The notes beneath the pieces were generated by a model, which searched no databases, was not told the DNA's origin, and saw only the letters and a list, made by a program, of their open reading frames with translations. The position numbers were made by a program, and so were the translations under genes. This document shows positions 37,805 to 46,993 of a DNA stretch of 64,000 nt, piece by piece; the first letter of the stretch is position 1, and every line of letters begins with the position of its first letter. This DNA comes from Ottowia flava (GTDB lineage: Bacteria; Pseudomonadota; Gammaproteobacteria; Burkholderiales; Burkholderiaceae_C): the NCBI RefSeq assembly GCF_008017535.1, contig NZ_VRUA01000004.1, forward strand, positions 186,001-250,000. The letters are read 5' to 3'.

Positions 37805-40800
37805 TCAGGCGACTTGCTGCGCCGATGTACTGGCCGGTTGCCGATACGCCTCCATCAGCTCGGCCCAGCGCGCGCGCGCCGCCTTCAGGTACCGTTCCTT
37901 GACGTGGCCGTAGCCCTTGATCTGCTCGGGAATCCGCGCGATCTCGACCGCCGTGGCGTGGTTGCCGGCGTTCAGCGACTTCAGCACTTCCTCGATGCTG
38001 GCGCGGTACTGCTGGATCAGCGCGCGCTCGGTCTGGCGCTCCTCGGTCTTGCCGAAAAGGTCGAATGCCGTGCCGCGCAGGCCCTTCAACTTGGCCAGCA
38101 TGCGAAAGTTGCGCAGCATGCTGGGGCCGTACTTCTTCTTGATCAGCTCGCCCTTGTCGTTGCGGTCGGCCGTCATCGGCGGCGCCAGGTGGTAGTTCAG
38201 CGTGTAGTCGCCCTCGAACATACCTTCAATGCGCTTGAGGAAAGCCGGGTCGCTGTGCAGGCGCGCGACCTCGTACTCGTCCTTGTAGGCCATCAGCTTG
38301 AACAGGTAGCGCGCCACCGCTTCGCTCAGCGTGGTCTTGCCCAGCGCGCTTTCAGCCTGCTGGACTTTCTGCACAAAGGCCTTGTAGGTATCCGCGTAGG
38401 CGGCGTTCTGGTAGCCAGTCAGGAATTCGACGCGGCGACCAATCAGGCTGTCCAGCGTCTCGCGCTTCTTGAACTCGATCACCTGCGCACCGGCAGAAGC
38501 ACCGGCCAGCAGTTTTTCAACACGCGCCCAGTCGTGCGCCGCCTGGCGGCCCCACTCGAAGGCGATCTTGTTGTTCTCGACCTGCACGTTGTTCAGCTCG
38601 ATCGCACGCATCAGCGAATCGCGCGTCAGTGGCACCCAGCCCTTTTGCCAAGCGTAGCCCAGGATCATCGGGTTGACGTAGATGGTGTCGCCCATCAGCT
38701 TGCCGGCCACACCGTCCGCGTCGAACGCCGCCAGGCCCTCGGCGCCCACGGCACGGGCGATGTCCTCGGCGCAGCGCGCTTCGGGGTTCTGCCAGGCGCT
38801 GTTCTTGACGAAGGCAGCCGTTGGCGTGGCGTGCGAGTTCAGCGCCACGTGCGTGCGCCCTTCGCGCATGCGGGTCACGGTTTCCTTGTTGGCGGCAACG
38901 ATCGGGTCGCAGCCGATGATCAGGTCGGCCGCGGCCATGCTCACGCGCGTGGTGCGAATGTCGTCCTGCGAACGCCCGATGAGCACGTGGCTCCAGGTCG
39001 CGCCGCCCTTTTGCGCCAGGCCTGCCGCGTCCTGCGTGACGATGCCCTTGCCTTCCATGTGCGCAGCCATGCCCAGCAGCTGACCGATGGTGATCACGCC
39101 GGTGCCACCGACGCCCGCGACGATGATGCCCCAGGCGCCACCCGTCTCCGGCTCGGGCAGGCGCGGTTCGGGCACAGCGCCCAGCTCGAACGGCGACACC
39201 GCCTGCTTCTTGTCCTTTTTCTTGAGCTGACCGCCTTCCACGGTGACGAAGCTCGGGCAGAAGCCCTTGAGACAGGACGTGTCCTTGTTGCAAGTGCTCT
39301 GGTTGATGGTGCGCTTGCGGCCGAATTCAGTCTCCAGCGGCTCCACGCTCAGGCAGTTGCTCTGCTCGCTGCAGTCACCGCAGCCTTCGCAGACCAGATC
39401 GTTGATGACCACGCGCAACGCCGGGTCAACCATCTTGCCGCGCTTGCGGCGGCGGCGCTTTTCGGTCGCGCAGGTCTGGTCGTAGATGATGACGGTGGTG
39501 CCCTTGATCTCTCGGAATTCACGCTGCACCGCGTCCAGCTTGTCGCGGTGGTGGATTTCGATGCCGTCCGGCAGGCCTTTGGCCTGGGCGCCGTCGTACT
39601 TCTCGGGCTCGTCGGTGACGATGGTGATCTTGGCGGCGCCTTCCGCGCGCATGTTCTGCGCGATCTGGATCACCGACAGGCCTTCGGGGCGCTCACCGAT
39701 CTGCTGACCGCCGGTCATGGCGACGGCGTCGTTATAGAGAATCTTGTAGGTGATGTTGACGCCTGCGGTGATGCTCTGGCGGACCGCCAGCGTGCCGCTG
39801 TGGTAGTAGGTGCCGTCACCCAGGTTGGCGAACATGTGCTGGTCTTTGCTGAACGGCTGCTGGCCGACCCAGGGCACGCCCTCACCACCCATCTGGGTGA
39901 AGCCGACGGTGTCGCGGTCCATCCAGATCGTCATGAAGTGGCAGCCAATGCCCGCCATGGCACGCGAACCTTCGGGCACGCGGGTCGACGTGTTGTGCGG
40001 GCAACCCGAACAGAACCAGGGCTGACGGTCGGCGCCGCTGCCGCCCAGTTCCAGCGCCTTCATGTTGCGCTCCGACGCATCCAGGATGGCCAACTGGTGG
40101 TCCAGGCGCGCCGCCATGTCGCTGTCCACACCCAGCTTCTTCAGGCGCGCGGCGATGGCACGGGCGATGAGCGCGGGCGACAGATCGGCTGTGGCGCGCA
40201 GCAGCACGTTGGACGTCGGGTTGTCCAGCGACCATTCACCGCCGGTGAAGTCGCCCTCAGCGCCTTCGTGGTACTTGCCGACCACGTTCGGGCGCACGTC
40301 GGCGCGCCAGTTGTACAACTCTTCCTTGATCTGGTATTCGATGACCTGGCGCTTTTCTTCGACGACCAGGATTTCCTTCAGGCCGGTGGCGAAGTCGCGC
40401 GTGATCTGCGCCTCCAGCGGCCACACCACATTCACCTTATGCAGGCGGATGCCCAAGTGCCGGCAGGTGATGTCGTCCAAGCCCAGGTCCAGCAGCGCCT
40501 GGCGCGTGTCGTTGTAGGCCTTGCCGCTGGCGATGATGCCGAAGCGGTCGTTGGGCCCTTCGATGACGTTGTGGTTCAAGCGGTTGGCGCGGATATAGGC
40601 CAGCGCGGCGTACCACTTGTAGTTGAACAGGCGCTCTTCCTGCGGCAGCGCGGCGTCGGGCCAGCGGATGTGCACGCCGCCCGGAGGCATTTCGAAGTCA
40701 GTGGGGATGTGAATCTGCACGCGCTCCGGATCGATCATCGCGGTGGCGCTGGATTCGACGATCTCCTGGATCGTCTTCATGCCGCTCCAGACGCCGGCGT

Positions 40801-41410
40801 AGCGGCTCATGGCGAAGGCGTGGATGCCCTGGTCGAGGATGTCCTGTACGCTGGCTGGGAAGAACACCGGCAGGCCGCAGGCCTTGAAGATGTGGTCGCT
40901 CTGGTGCGCGGCGGTGGAGCTCTTGGCCACGTGGTCGTCACCGGCCACCGCAATCACCCCGCCCCAAGGCGTCGTGCCGGCCATGTTGGCGTGCTTGAAC
41001 ACGTCGGAGCAGCGGTCCACCCCCGGGCCCTTGCCGTACCAGATGCCGAACACGCCGTCGAATTTGTTGGTGCCCGGAGGCGCAAAACCCAACTGCTGCG
41101 TGCCCCAGATCGCCGTGGCGGCCAACTCTTCGTTCACGCCGGGCTGGAAGACGATGTTCTGACCCTCCAGGAACTTGCGCGCGCCCCACAGCGCCTGGTC
41201 GTAGCCCCCCAGCGGTGAGCCGCGGTAGCCACTGACAAAGCCGGCGGTGTTCTTGCCCACCAGCGCATCGCGCTGGCGCTGCAGCATGGGCAGCTTGACC
41301 AGTGCCTGGATGCCGCTCATGAAGGCGCGACCGTAGTCCAGGGTGTATTTGTCGTCGAGCGTGACGGTTTCGAGTGCCTTGCGGATGTGCTCAGGCAAAG
41401 GGGCGTTCAT
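37805..41410 (-). CDS. Fused indolepyruvate ferredoxin oxidoreductase
   Basis: A 1201-residue enzyme that decarboxylates aryl-pyruvates (indolepyruvate, phenylpyruvate) to acyl-CoA and passes electrons to ferredoxin. The alpha-type part includes 'FCSGCPHNTSTRVPEGSRAM' and the thiamine-diphosphate motif region 'NLGDGTYYHSG'. A 4Fe-4S segment 'CEGCGDCSEQSNCLSVEP' follows, then the gamma-type domain starting 'GIIVAGVGGTGVITIGQLLG'. Archaea encode this as separate iorA and iorB; the single-chain form is usual in Burkholderiales. The leader has AGGAGAC as ribosome-binding site. A divergent Lrp/AsnC regulator gene begins 178 bases away and probably controls it. Confidence 0.94.
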   Translation of the reverse strand: MNAPLPEHIRKALETVTLDDKYTLDYGRAFMSGIQALVKLPMLQRQRDALVGKNTAGFVSGYRGSPLGGYDQALWGARKFLEGQNIVFQPGVNEELAATAIWGTQQLGFAPPGTNKFDGVFGIWYGKGPGVDRCSDVFKHANMAGTTPWGGVIAVAGDDHVAKSSTAAHQSDHIFKACGLPVFFPASVQDILDQGIHAFAMSRYAGVWSGMKTIQEIVESSATAMIDPERVQIHIPTDFEMPPGGVHIRWPDAALPQEERLFNYKWYAALAYIRANRLNHNVIEGPNDRFGIIASGKAYNDTRQALLDLGLDDITCRHLGIRLHKVNVVWPLEAQITRDFATGLKEILVVEEKRQVIEYQIKEELYNWRADVRPNVVGKYHEGAEGDFTGGEWSLDNPTSNVLLRATADLSPALIARAIAARLKKLGVDSDMAARLDHQLAILDASERNMKALELGGSGADRQPWFCSGCPHNTSTRVPEGSRAMAGIGCHFMTIWMDRDTVGFTQMGGEGVPWVGQQPFSKDQHMFANLGDGTYYHSGTLAVRQSITAGVNITYKILYNDAVAMTGGQQIGERPEGLSVIQIAQNMRAEGAAKITIVTDEPEKYDGAQAKGLPDGIEIHHRDKLDAVQREFREIKGTTVIIYDQTCATEKRRRRKRGKMVDPALRVVINDLVCEGCGDCSEQSNCLSVEPLETEFGRKRTINQSTCNKDTSCLKGFCPSFVTVEGGQLKKKDKKQAVSPFELGAVPEPRLPEPETGGAWGIIVAGVGGTGVITIGQLLGMAAHMEGKGIVTQDAAGLAQKGGATWSHVLIGRSQDDIRTTRVSMAAADLIIGCDPIVAANKETVTRMREGRTHVALNSHATPTAAFVKNSAWQNPEARCAEDIARAVGAEGLAAFDADGVAGKLMGDTIYVNPMILGYAWQKGWVPLTRDSLMRAIELNNVQVENNKIAFEWGRQAAHDWARVEKLLAGASAGAQVIEFKKRETLDSLIGRRVEFLTGYQNAAYADTYKAFVQKVQQAESALGKTTLSEAVARYLFKLMAYKDEYEVARLHSDPAFLKRIEGMFEGDYTLNYHLAPPMTADRNDKGELIKKKYGPSMLRNFRMLAKLKGLRGTAFDLFGKTEERQTERALIQQYRASIEEVLKSLNAGNHATAVEIARIPEQIKGYGHVKERYLKAARARWAELMEAYRQPASTSAQQVA

Positions 41411-41588
41411 CGTGCTTGTCTCCTGTGGGCGACCTGGTGGCCGTTCCCGATCAAAGGCACCACCTCAGTTGGCGGCGAAACTGCCGGGATTCAATAGCAA
41501 AGTGTATGCCGCATTTCGCGATAAGTGTTTTCCTTGCGTGCTCAGTCAGAGGTTAAATACGAAAGATTTTTTCTAAAATAACACCATT
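41411..41588. promoter_or_regulatory. Divergent promoter region, indolepyruvate oxidoreductase / Lrp
   Basis: A 178-base gap between two divergent start codons. The 60 bases nearest the Lrp gene are markedly AT-rich (TTAAATACGAAAG, then TTTTTTCTAAAATAAC), unlike the surroundings, fitting Lrp-type binding. Exact promoter boxes are not certain. Confidence 0.5.
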
Positions 41589-42083
41589 ATGGAAACACTT
41601 GATTCCTACGACCTGGCCATTCTGGAACATTTGCAGGCCGATGGCCGCCTGACGAACGCCGAACTTGCGCAACGCGTGGGGCTGTCGGCCGCGCCCTGCT
41701 GGCGGCGCGTGCGGGCGCTGGAGACGGCAGGCTTCATCCGCGGCTACCGCGCAGAGATCGACCGCCACAAACTCGGCCTGGGCGTGCTGGCCTTCGTCCG
41801 CCTGGACGCCGCGCAGATCAGCAGCGGTGCGGTGCGCCAACTGGAAGAGACCATTCGCACCCGGCCCGAGATCGTCAGTTGCCACTACATCAGCGGCTCG
41901 GGCACGTTCGAATTGCAGGTGGTGAGCCCCGACCTTGAGACGTTCAGCCGCTTCGCGCGCGACGTGCTAATGCACCTGCCGAATGTCAAGGACATGCACA
42001 CCAGCTTTTCGCTCGGTGAGGTCAAGGCCAGTGGTGCGCTGCCACTGGCGCACCTGAAGCCGCGCCGGCGCGAAGCCGGCTGA
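41589..42083 (+). CDS. Lrp/AsnC-family transcriptional regulator
   Basis: A 164-residue regulator. The N-terminal helix-turn-helix is 'YDLAILEHLQADGRLTNAEL' followed by 'RVGLSAAPCWRRVRALE'; the C-terminal RAM ligand-binding domain has 'IVSCHYISGSGTFELQVVSPDLE'-like sequence and ends 'VKDMHTSFSLGEVKASGALP'. These proteins respond to amino acids. The divergent neighbour degrades products of aromatic amino acids, so tryptophan, phenylalanine or tyrosine is a reasonable effector guess. Confidence 0.93.
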   Translation: METLDSYDLAILEHLQADGRLTNAELAQRVGLSAAPCWRRVRALETAGFIRGYRAEIDRHKLGLGVLAFVRLDAAQISSGAVRQLEETIRTRPEIVSCHYISGSGTFELQVVSPDLETFSRFARDVLMHLPNVKDMHTSFSLGEVKASGALPLAHLKPRRREAG

Positions 42084-42207
42084 TTCGCGCGAAGCCCGAT
42101 GCGTGCGTGCGCGCCGGCGCGTCATCACGCTGTCACGTCACTGCCACATTTGGCCGGCACGATCCGGGGGTTTCCCGTATGCCCAATCCCACGGAGTCCC
42201 ACGAGCC

Positions 42208-44349
42208 ATGAGCCATACCCCTGTATCCGAGTACGACGACAACGAGGTCGTCAACACCAGCGCCAACGCGCACATGGACAGCATTCTGGCGGCGCGCCTG
42301 TCGCGTCGCAGCACGCTCAAAGGCGGCATCGGCGCCACCACAGCAGCCCTGCTGGGCGGCGTTGGCCTGAGCGCCTGCGGTGGCGACGATGACGATGGCG
42401 GCACCCCCAATCCGGCGCCCAAGTCGCTCAACTTCAGCGCGGTCGTGAAAACCCACGCCGACAAGGTCAGCGTGCCCGCCGGCTACCAGATCAGCATCCT
42501 GCACGCCCTGGGCGACCCGATGCAGTTTGGCGACGAAAGCTGGAAGGACAATGGCTCCGAAACCGCCGAATCCTACGAGCGCCGCATCGGCGACGGCCAT
42601 GACGGCATGTACTTCTTCGGCATGAAGGGCGGTCGATTCGACGCCTCGGTGTCGGACAGCGGTCTGCTGTGCGTGAACCACGAGTACGTCGTCGCCCCCT
42701 ACGGCCTGCACGCCAATGGCCGCACTGTCACCGATGGCAAACGCCCTGCCGCCGAGGTGGACAAGGAAATCTTCGCCCACGGCGCCAGCGTGGTGGAAGT
42801 CAAGCGCAAGAGCGGCAGCACCGACATGGAAATGGTGCGTGGCTCGCGCTACAACCGCCGCGTTCACTCGGCCACGCCGATGGACATGACCGGCCCCGCC
42901 GCCGGCAACAGCCACCTGGTCACCAAGCTGTCCGCCGATGGTCGCCAGGCGTTCGGCATGAACAACAACTGCGCCTGCGGCTACACGCCCTGGGGCACGT
43001 ACCTGACCTGCGAGGAAAACTACCTCAACGTCCTGGGCCGCGCGGCCGGCGACGACGCCACGCGCAGCGCCACCGACATCGTCGCGCTCAAGCGCTACGG
43101 CCTGCCGGAAAACCGCAAGAACCCCTATGGCTGGGACACCCCCGAAGGCGAGAAGTACCGCCGCTGGAACAGCCGCGTGAGCGGCGCCTCGGCCGACCAG
43201 GACTACCGCAACGTGTTCAACAGCTTCGGCTGGGTGGTCGAGATCGACCCGTTCCGCCCCGACGCCAAGCCGGCCAAGCGCTCTGGTCTGGGCCGCTTCA
43301 ACCACGAAGGCGCCTGGCCCGCACCGGCCAAGGCCGGCGAGCCTATCGTCATCTATTCCGGTGATGACGCGCGCGGCGAGTACATCTACAAATTCGTGTC
43401 GGAAGCCAAGTGGAACCCGGCCGACATCAATGGCGGCATGACGGCTGGCGCCAAGTATCTGGACAAGGGCACGCTGTACGTGGCCAAGTTCAACGCCGAC
43501 GGCAGCGGCCAGTGGCTGGAACTGAGCTTCGGCAAGAACGGCCTGGACGCCAGCAACAAGGCCTACCCCTTCGCCAACCAGGGTGACGTGGTCATGTTCG
43601 CGCGCCTGGCCGCCGACTTCATGGGCGCCACCAAGATGGACCGCCCGGAATGGGGCGGCGTGAACCCGCTGAACAACGAGGTCTACATGACCTTGACCAA
43701 CAACAGCAACCGCAAGGCCGAAGACCTGAACGCGCCCAACCCGCGCGTCAACAACCAGAACGGTCAGATCGTGCGCTGGCGCGAGAACGGCGCTCAGTCC
43801 GCCACCACGTTCCAGTGGGACATCTACCTGTTCGGCGCGCGCGTCGACGGCAAGCAAAACGAGAACCTGTCGGGCCTGACCGACGGCAACGACTTCTCCA
43901 GCCCGGACGGCCTGTACTTCGACCAGCGCAGTGCCGGCGGCGGCCTGCTGTGGATTCAGACCGACGATGGCGCCTACACCGACGTCACCAACTGCATGAT
44001 GCTTGCCGCCATCCCCGGCAAGGTGGGCGACGGCGGCAAGGTGACTTCGAAGGACGGCCAGGCCACCTTCGTGGGCGCCAAGGCCACCGACGCGACCGTG
44101 CGCCGTTTCCTGATCGGCCCGTTCGACTGCGAGATCACAGGCGTGGTCGTCACGCCCGACGGCAAGACGCTGTTCTTCAACGTGCAGCACCCGGGCGAGG
44201 CCGATGCCGACTTCGCCACCAACAAGTTCACCAGCTACTGGCCCGGCAATCAGGCGGTCGCCAGCGACACCGCCCACGCCGGTCACAAGCGCCCGCGCTC
44301 GGCCACAGTGGTGGTGACGCGCACCGACGGCGGCACGATCGCCATCTGA
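42208..44349 (+). CDS. PhoX-family (DUF839) Tat-exported phosphatase-like protein
   Basis: A 713-residue protein of the PhoX/DUF839 family: calcium-iron alkaline phosphatases and relatives with a beta-propeller fold. The Tat signal has the twin arginines R33-R34 in 'SRRSTLKGG', and C57 in 'GLSACGG' is a lipobox, so it may be an anchored lipoprotein. 'GLLCVNHEYV', 'TWGTYLTCEENY'-like 'CGYTPWGTYLTCEENY', 'GRFNHEGAWP', 'YSGDDARGEYIYKFVS' and 'LFFNVQHPGE' are family blocks carrying metal and phosphate ligands. It stands alone and has its own terminator. The ATG at 42208 is chosen for the signal sequence. Confidence 0.9.
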   Translation: MSHTPVSEYDDNEVVNTSANAHMDSILAARLSRRSTLKGGIGATTAALLGGVGLSACGGDDDDGGTPNPAPKSLNFSAVVKTHADKVSVPAGYQISILHALGDPMQFGDESWKDNGSETAESYERRIGDGHDGMYFFGMKGGRFDASVSDSGLLCVNHEYVVAPYGLHANGRTVTDGKRPAAEVDKEIFAHGASVVEVKRKSGSTDMEMVRGSRYNRRVHSATPMDMTGPAAGNSHLVTKLSADGRQAFGMNNNCACGYTPWGTYLTCEENYLNVLGRAAGDDATRSATDIVALKRYGLPENRKNPYGWDTPEGEKYRRWNSRVSGASADQDYRNVFNSFGWVVEIDPFRPDAKPAKRSGLGRFNHEGAWPAPAKAGEPIVIYSGDDARGEYIYKFVSEAKWNPADINGGMTAGAKYLDKGTLYVAKFNADGSGQWLELSFGKNGLDASNKAYPFANQGDVVMFARLAADFMGATKMDRPEWGGVNPLNNEVYMTLTNNSNRKAEDLNAPNPRVNNQNGQIVRWRENGAQSATTFQWDIYLFGARVDGKQNENLSGLTDGNDFSSPDGLYFDQRSAGGGLLWIQTDDGAYTDVTNCMMLAAIPGKVGDGGKVTSKDGQATFVGAKATDATVRRFLIGPFDCEITGVVVTPDGKTLFFNVQHPGEADADFATNKFTSYWPGNQAVASDTAHAGHKRPRSATVVVTRTDGGTIAI

Positions 44350-44406
44350 ACGGCGGACGGGCGGACGCCGCGCCACCGCGCGGCGGGTCCGTGCGCTACC
44401 CCTCCA

Positions 44407-44430
44407 GGCCCGCTCCGTGCGGGCCTTTTT
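44407..44430 (+). terminator. Intrinsic terminator of the PhoX-like gene
   Basis: Perfect 7-bp stem GGCCCGC/GCGGGCC with a TCCGT loop, followed by five T, 58 bases after the stop codon. The rest of the gap to mltA (44431-44673) holds two dispersed repeat copies and nothing else I recognise. Confidence 0.93.
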
Positions 44431-44471
44431 CATGGCGCGGCTGCGCTGTCGCGCGGTGCAGGGGCTTCATG

Positions 44472-44520
44472 CCAAATCGGCTTCCAGCGCTTGATGGATC
44501 TGCGCTGGAAGCTATGCTTT
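44472..44520 (-). repeat. Dispersed repeat copy
   Basis: Minus strand: AGCATAGCTTCCAGCGCAG, then ATCCATCAAGCGCTGG, then AAGCCGATTTGG. It is the sub-type with CATCAAGCGC. A second copy follows 77 bases away in the same orientation. Confidence 0.85.
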
Positions 44521-44597
44521 CAGGAGTTCGGCGCCCATCAACGCGACATGGCGCAGGCCGTCACATTTGTCGTGCGCCGCTTTCATGGCGCGGCCCC

Positions 44598-44655
44598 GAT
44601 TTCAAACCTTATCGCGCGTACGCCCTACAACTGTCTGCGCAAACAGCTCTCTTTT
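44598..44655 (-). repeat. Dispersed repeat copy near the mltA stop codon
   Basis: Minus strand: AGAGAGCTGTTTGCGCAG, then ACAGTTGTAGGGC, then a diverged end reaching TTTGAAATCGG. It lies ~19 bases downstream of the mltA stop codon. Confidence 0.8.
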
Positions 44656-44673
44656 CAGGGGCAAACTGCGTCT

Positions 44674-45828
44674 TCACTGTTTCGGCCACAGCGCCCACAG
44701 CCGCAGCGGCTGCTTCATGCGGCCGGCGAATTCGCCCGCCTCGCTGCCCCAGCCGGCAAAGTAGTCGGCGCGCACCGCGCCGACGATGGCGCTGCCGGTG
44801 TCCTGCGCCATCACCAGGCGCTGCAGGTTGGCCACCGGCCCCTGCGACGACATCCACACCGGCGTGCCATACGGAATGCTTTGCGGGTCCACCGCAATCG
44901 AGCGGCCAGGCGTCAGCGGCACGCCCTGCGCGCCGCGCGGGCCAAATTGCGCGTCCAGCGCCGACAGCGGCTCTTCCTTGAAGAACACCATGCGCGGGTT
45001 GCTCCACAGGAAGTCGTTGACGCGGCCCGGGTTGGCGGCCAGCGTGTTGCGGATGCCGGGCCAGGTCACGTCGCCGCGCAGCAGGCCCTGGTCCATCAGC
45101 CACTTGCCGGGGCTGCGGTAGGGCTGGTCATTGGTGGCGGCGAAGGCCAGACGCACCAGGCGCTGGCTGCCGTCGGCCTCGGTCATGCGCACGCGCCCGG
45201 ACCCCTGTATCTGCAGGATCAGCGCGTCCACCGGATCGGCCAGGTAACCGATTTCCTGCCCGGCCAGCTGCGCGCGCGCCTCGGGCAGCACATCCATCTC
45301 CTGGCGCGTGTACCAGGGCTTGCGCTGACCCAACGAGGGCGGCGGGCGGTACAGCGGCGCACCAAAGCCGGCGCGCGGCACGCGCGAGGCTTCGTAGTAC
45401 GGCTCGAAATAACTGGTCAACAGGCCGTCGCTGGGGGCACCCAGCGGCTCCACGCGGTAGGGCTGCAGGCGTGCGCGCATCCAGTTGCGCTGCTCGACCG
45501 GTGTGGCGAGCGACAGGCGCCGCACCTCGCTGCACAGGCGGGCAAAGGTGGCGCCCGGGCGTTCGCAGTTCTTGACCCAGGCGTTCCAGGCTTCGTGCAT
45601 CTGATCCTGCTCGAAGCCCGGCAGTTCGGACCAGCGCACCGGCACCCAGCGGCTGCGCGCGCGCTGCAGTGCCGGGCCCAATGGCGCGCTGTCGGCGACG
45701 TCGCCGGTGGGCGGCGCGGGCTCGGCCGGCAACGTGGCGGGGGGCGGTGTGGCGGGCGGCTTGACGGCGCAGCTCGCCAGCATTCCTACAATGGCCGCTG
45801 CGCAAAGAACCCGGAAAACTCGTGTCAT
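44674..45828 (-). CDS. mltA: Membrane-bound lytic murein transglycosylase A
   Basis: A 384-residue outer-membrane lipoprotein that cleaves peptidoglycan glycan strands to 1,6-anhydro ends. The signal peptide ends in the lipobox GMLASC (C20). The MltA domain contains 'GLLTSYFEPYYEASR' and 'DALILQIQGSGRV'. The C-terminal 3D domain contains 'RSIAVDPQSIPYGTPVWM' and 'LVMAQDTGSAIVGAVRADYF' with the catalytic-type aspartates. The start codon shares the bases CATG with a divergent small ORF. No clear Shine-Dalgarno is visible. Confidence 0.95.
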   Translation of the reverse strand: MTRVFRVLCAAAIVGMLASCAVKPPATPPPATLPAEPAPPTGDVADSAPLGPALQRARSRWVPVRWSELPGFEQDQMHEAWNAWVKNCERPGATFARLCSEVRRLSLATPVEQRNWMRARLQPYRVEPLGAPSDGLLTSYFEPYYEASRVPRAGFGAPLYRPPPSLGQRKPWYTRQEMDVLPEARAQLAGQEIGYLADPVDALILQIQGSGRVRMTEADGSQRLVRLAFAATNDQPYRSPGKWLMDQGLLRGDVTWPGIRNTLAANPGRVNDFLWSNPRMVFFKEEPLSALDAQFGPRGAQGVPLTPGRSIAVDPQSIPYGTPVWMSSQGPVANLQRLVMAQDTGSAIVGAVRADYFAGWGSEAGEFAGRMKQPLRLWALWPKQ

Positions 45829-45997
45829 GACTGTGATTCTGCTGGAGGCGCTTGGCGCCCTGGTACTGCTGGTGCTGATCGTGTGGTGGACGATGTTCTC
45901 GGGCCGCAAGAAGGGCGAGTTGCCGGGCCAGCACGATGCCGCGCCGCCCGAAACGCCGGCGTCGCCGCACAAGGACGAACAGGGCCCGGAACGTTGA
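45827..45997 (+). CDS. Small single-pass membrane protein (hypothetical)
   Basis: A possible 56-residue protein: an N-terminal membrane segment 'ILLEALGALVLLVLIVWWTM' followed by a basic turn 'SGRKKGE' and a Pro/Glu-rich hydrophilic tail. Its ATG (45827-45829) and the mltA ATG (45828-45826) overlap on opposite strands. Its stop codon directly abuts a dispersed repeat, as seen for other real genes here. The composition looks protein-like, but there is no recognised family and the ribosome-binding site is weak. Confidence 0.4.
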   Translation: MTVILLEALGALVLLVLIVWWTMFSGRKKGELPGQHDAAPPETPASPHKDEQGPER

Positions 45998-46055
45998 TTA
46001 TCAATGAAATAGGGCTCCAGCGCTTATCCAATCTGCGCAAGCAGCTAGATTTTTT
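45998..46055 (-). repeat. Dispersed repeat copy supplying the FixJ-type regulator stop codon
   Basis: Minus strand: ATCTAGCTGCTTGCGCAG, then ATTGGATAAGCGCTGG, then AGCCCTATTTCATTG, one of the best copies. TAG at 46047-46045 in its first block is the stop codon of the response regulator gene. Confidence 0.9.
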
Positions 46056-46665
46056 GTAGCAAATTGGCCAGCTCGACGGCCGATTTCACGTCCATCTTCT
46101 CGAACACGCGGGCGCGGTGCACCTCCACCGTGCGCACGCTGATGCCCAACTCGTCGGCGATCAGCTTGTTGAGCCGACCATCGGCGACCAGCCGCATCAC
46201 ATCGCGTTCGCGCTCGGTCAGTTCGTCAACGCGCGCGCGCAGCGCCCGCTGCACCACACGCAGTGCGAGGCGTTCGCGCGACACCGCCAGCGCCTGTTCG
46301 ACCCGATCGACCAGCGCGTTGTCGGAAAACGGTTTCTCACAGAAATCGAACGCACCACGCTTGACGGCGTCGACCGCCGTGGGCACATCGGCATGCCCGG
46401 TCAAAAAGATCACCGGCCACACATGCGCAATGCCGTGCTCCGACAAGCGCTCAAACAGCGCCAGCCCGCTCTGCCCCGGCATGCGCACGTCCAGCAGGAT
46501 GCAGCCAGGTGTCTGCGGCTCCGAAGCGCCATGCGCGGCGTGGAAGGCCTCGGCGCTGTCGTAGGCCTCCGACAGCAGGCGGCGCGACCGCAGAAGCCAC
46601 GCCATCGCCTCGCGCACGCTGGCATCGTCATCGATGATGTAGACGGTGGCAGGATCGTTGGGCAT
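46045..46665 (-). CDS. FixJ/NarL-type response regulator (orphan)
   Basis: A 206-residue two-domain regulator. The receiver has the acidic 'IIDDDASVREAM', phosphoacceptor Asp in 'ILLDVRMPG', 'FLTGH' and the lysine in 'CEKPF'. The C-terminal LuxR-type helix-turn-helix is 'LTERERDVMRLVADGRLNKL' followed by 'IADELGISVRTVEVHR'. It fits the FixJ class. No histidine kinase is adjacent, so its partner is unknown. The ATG at 46665 starts the receiver correctly. Its last codons lie in a dispersed repeat. Confidence 0.93.
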   Translation of the reverse strand: MPNDPATVYIIDDDASVREAMAWLLRSRRLLSEAYDSAEAFHAAHGASEPQTPGCILLDVRMPGQSGLALFERLSEHGIAHVWPVIFLTGHADVPTAVDAVKRGAFDFCEKPFSDNALVDRVEQALAVSRERLALRVVQRALRARVDELTERERDVMRLVADGRLNKLIADELGISVRTVEVHRARVFEKMDVKSAVELANLLQKI

Positions 46666-46993
46666 GGGCGCAGGGCGGAAAGGGTAGGCGGTGCACCGGA
46701 TTCGCACAGGCGGCCAGTGTGGCGCTGCGGCGTCCGTGCGGTGGCTGGATCGAAGGCCGATTATGCGATCTGGTGTCACGCGAGCACGGCCGCGGGCGCC
46801 AGCGCCCGCGAAGCTTGGATCGGCCCCTGGTTGCGGCAGTCCGCGATCCGCGCGGCCGGCGCCCGGCACGTCGCCCTGCAGCATTCGCGTCTGTCTGACA
46901 CGCTGCGACGCCGCGCCATGCCATGCTTACCCGATGGCGGCGCCTGTGCGGCCACCGACCTTTCGTGTGTCATTGCCTTCTTTTCTATTGCCT
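46666..46993. other. Intergenic region between regulator and lipase genes
   Basis: A 328-base divergent gap that should hold both promoters. The one clear structure is a near-perfect hairpin CGCGGGCGC/GCGCCCGCG at 46791-46810. No convincing promoter boxes or gene are seen. Confidence 0.4.

Noticed and set aside
42064-42083. Hairpin GCCGGC/GCCGGC at the end of the Lrp gene as a terminator
   Set aside because: It is inside the coding sequence up to the stop codon and lacks a T-run; high GC makes such short repeats common.
46791-46810. Hairpin CGCGGGCGC/GCGCCCGCG as a terminator
   Set aside because: No T-run follows on either strand, and it lies upstream of both flanking genes.
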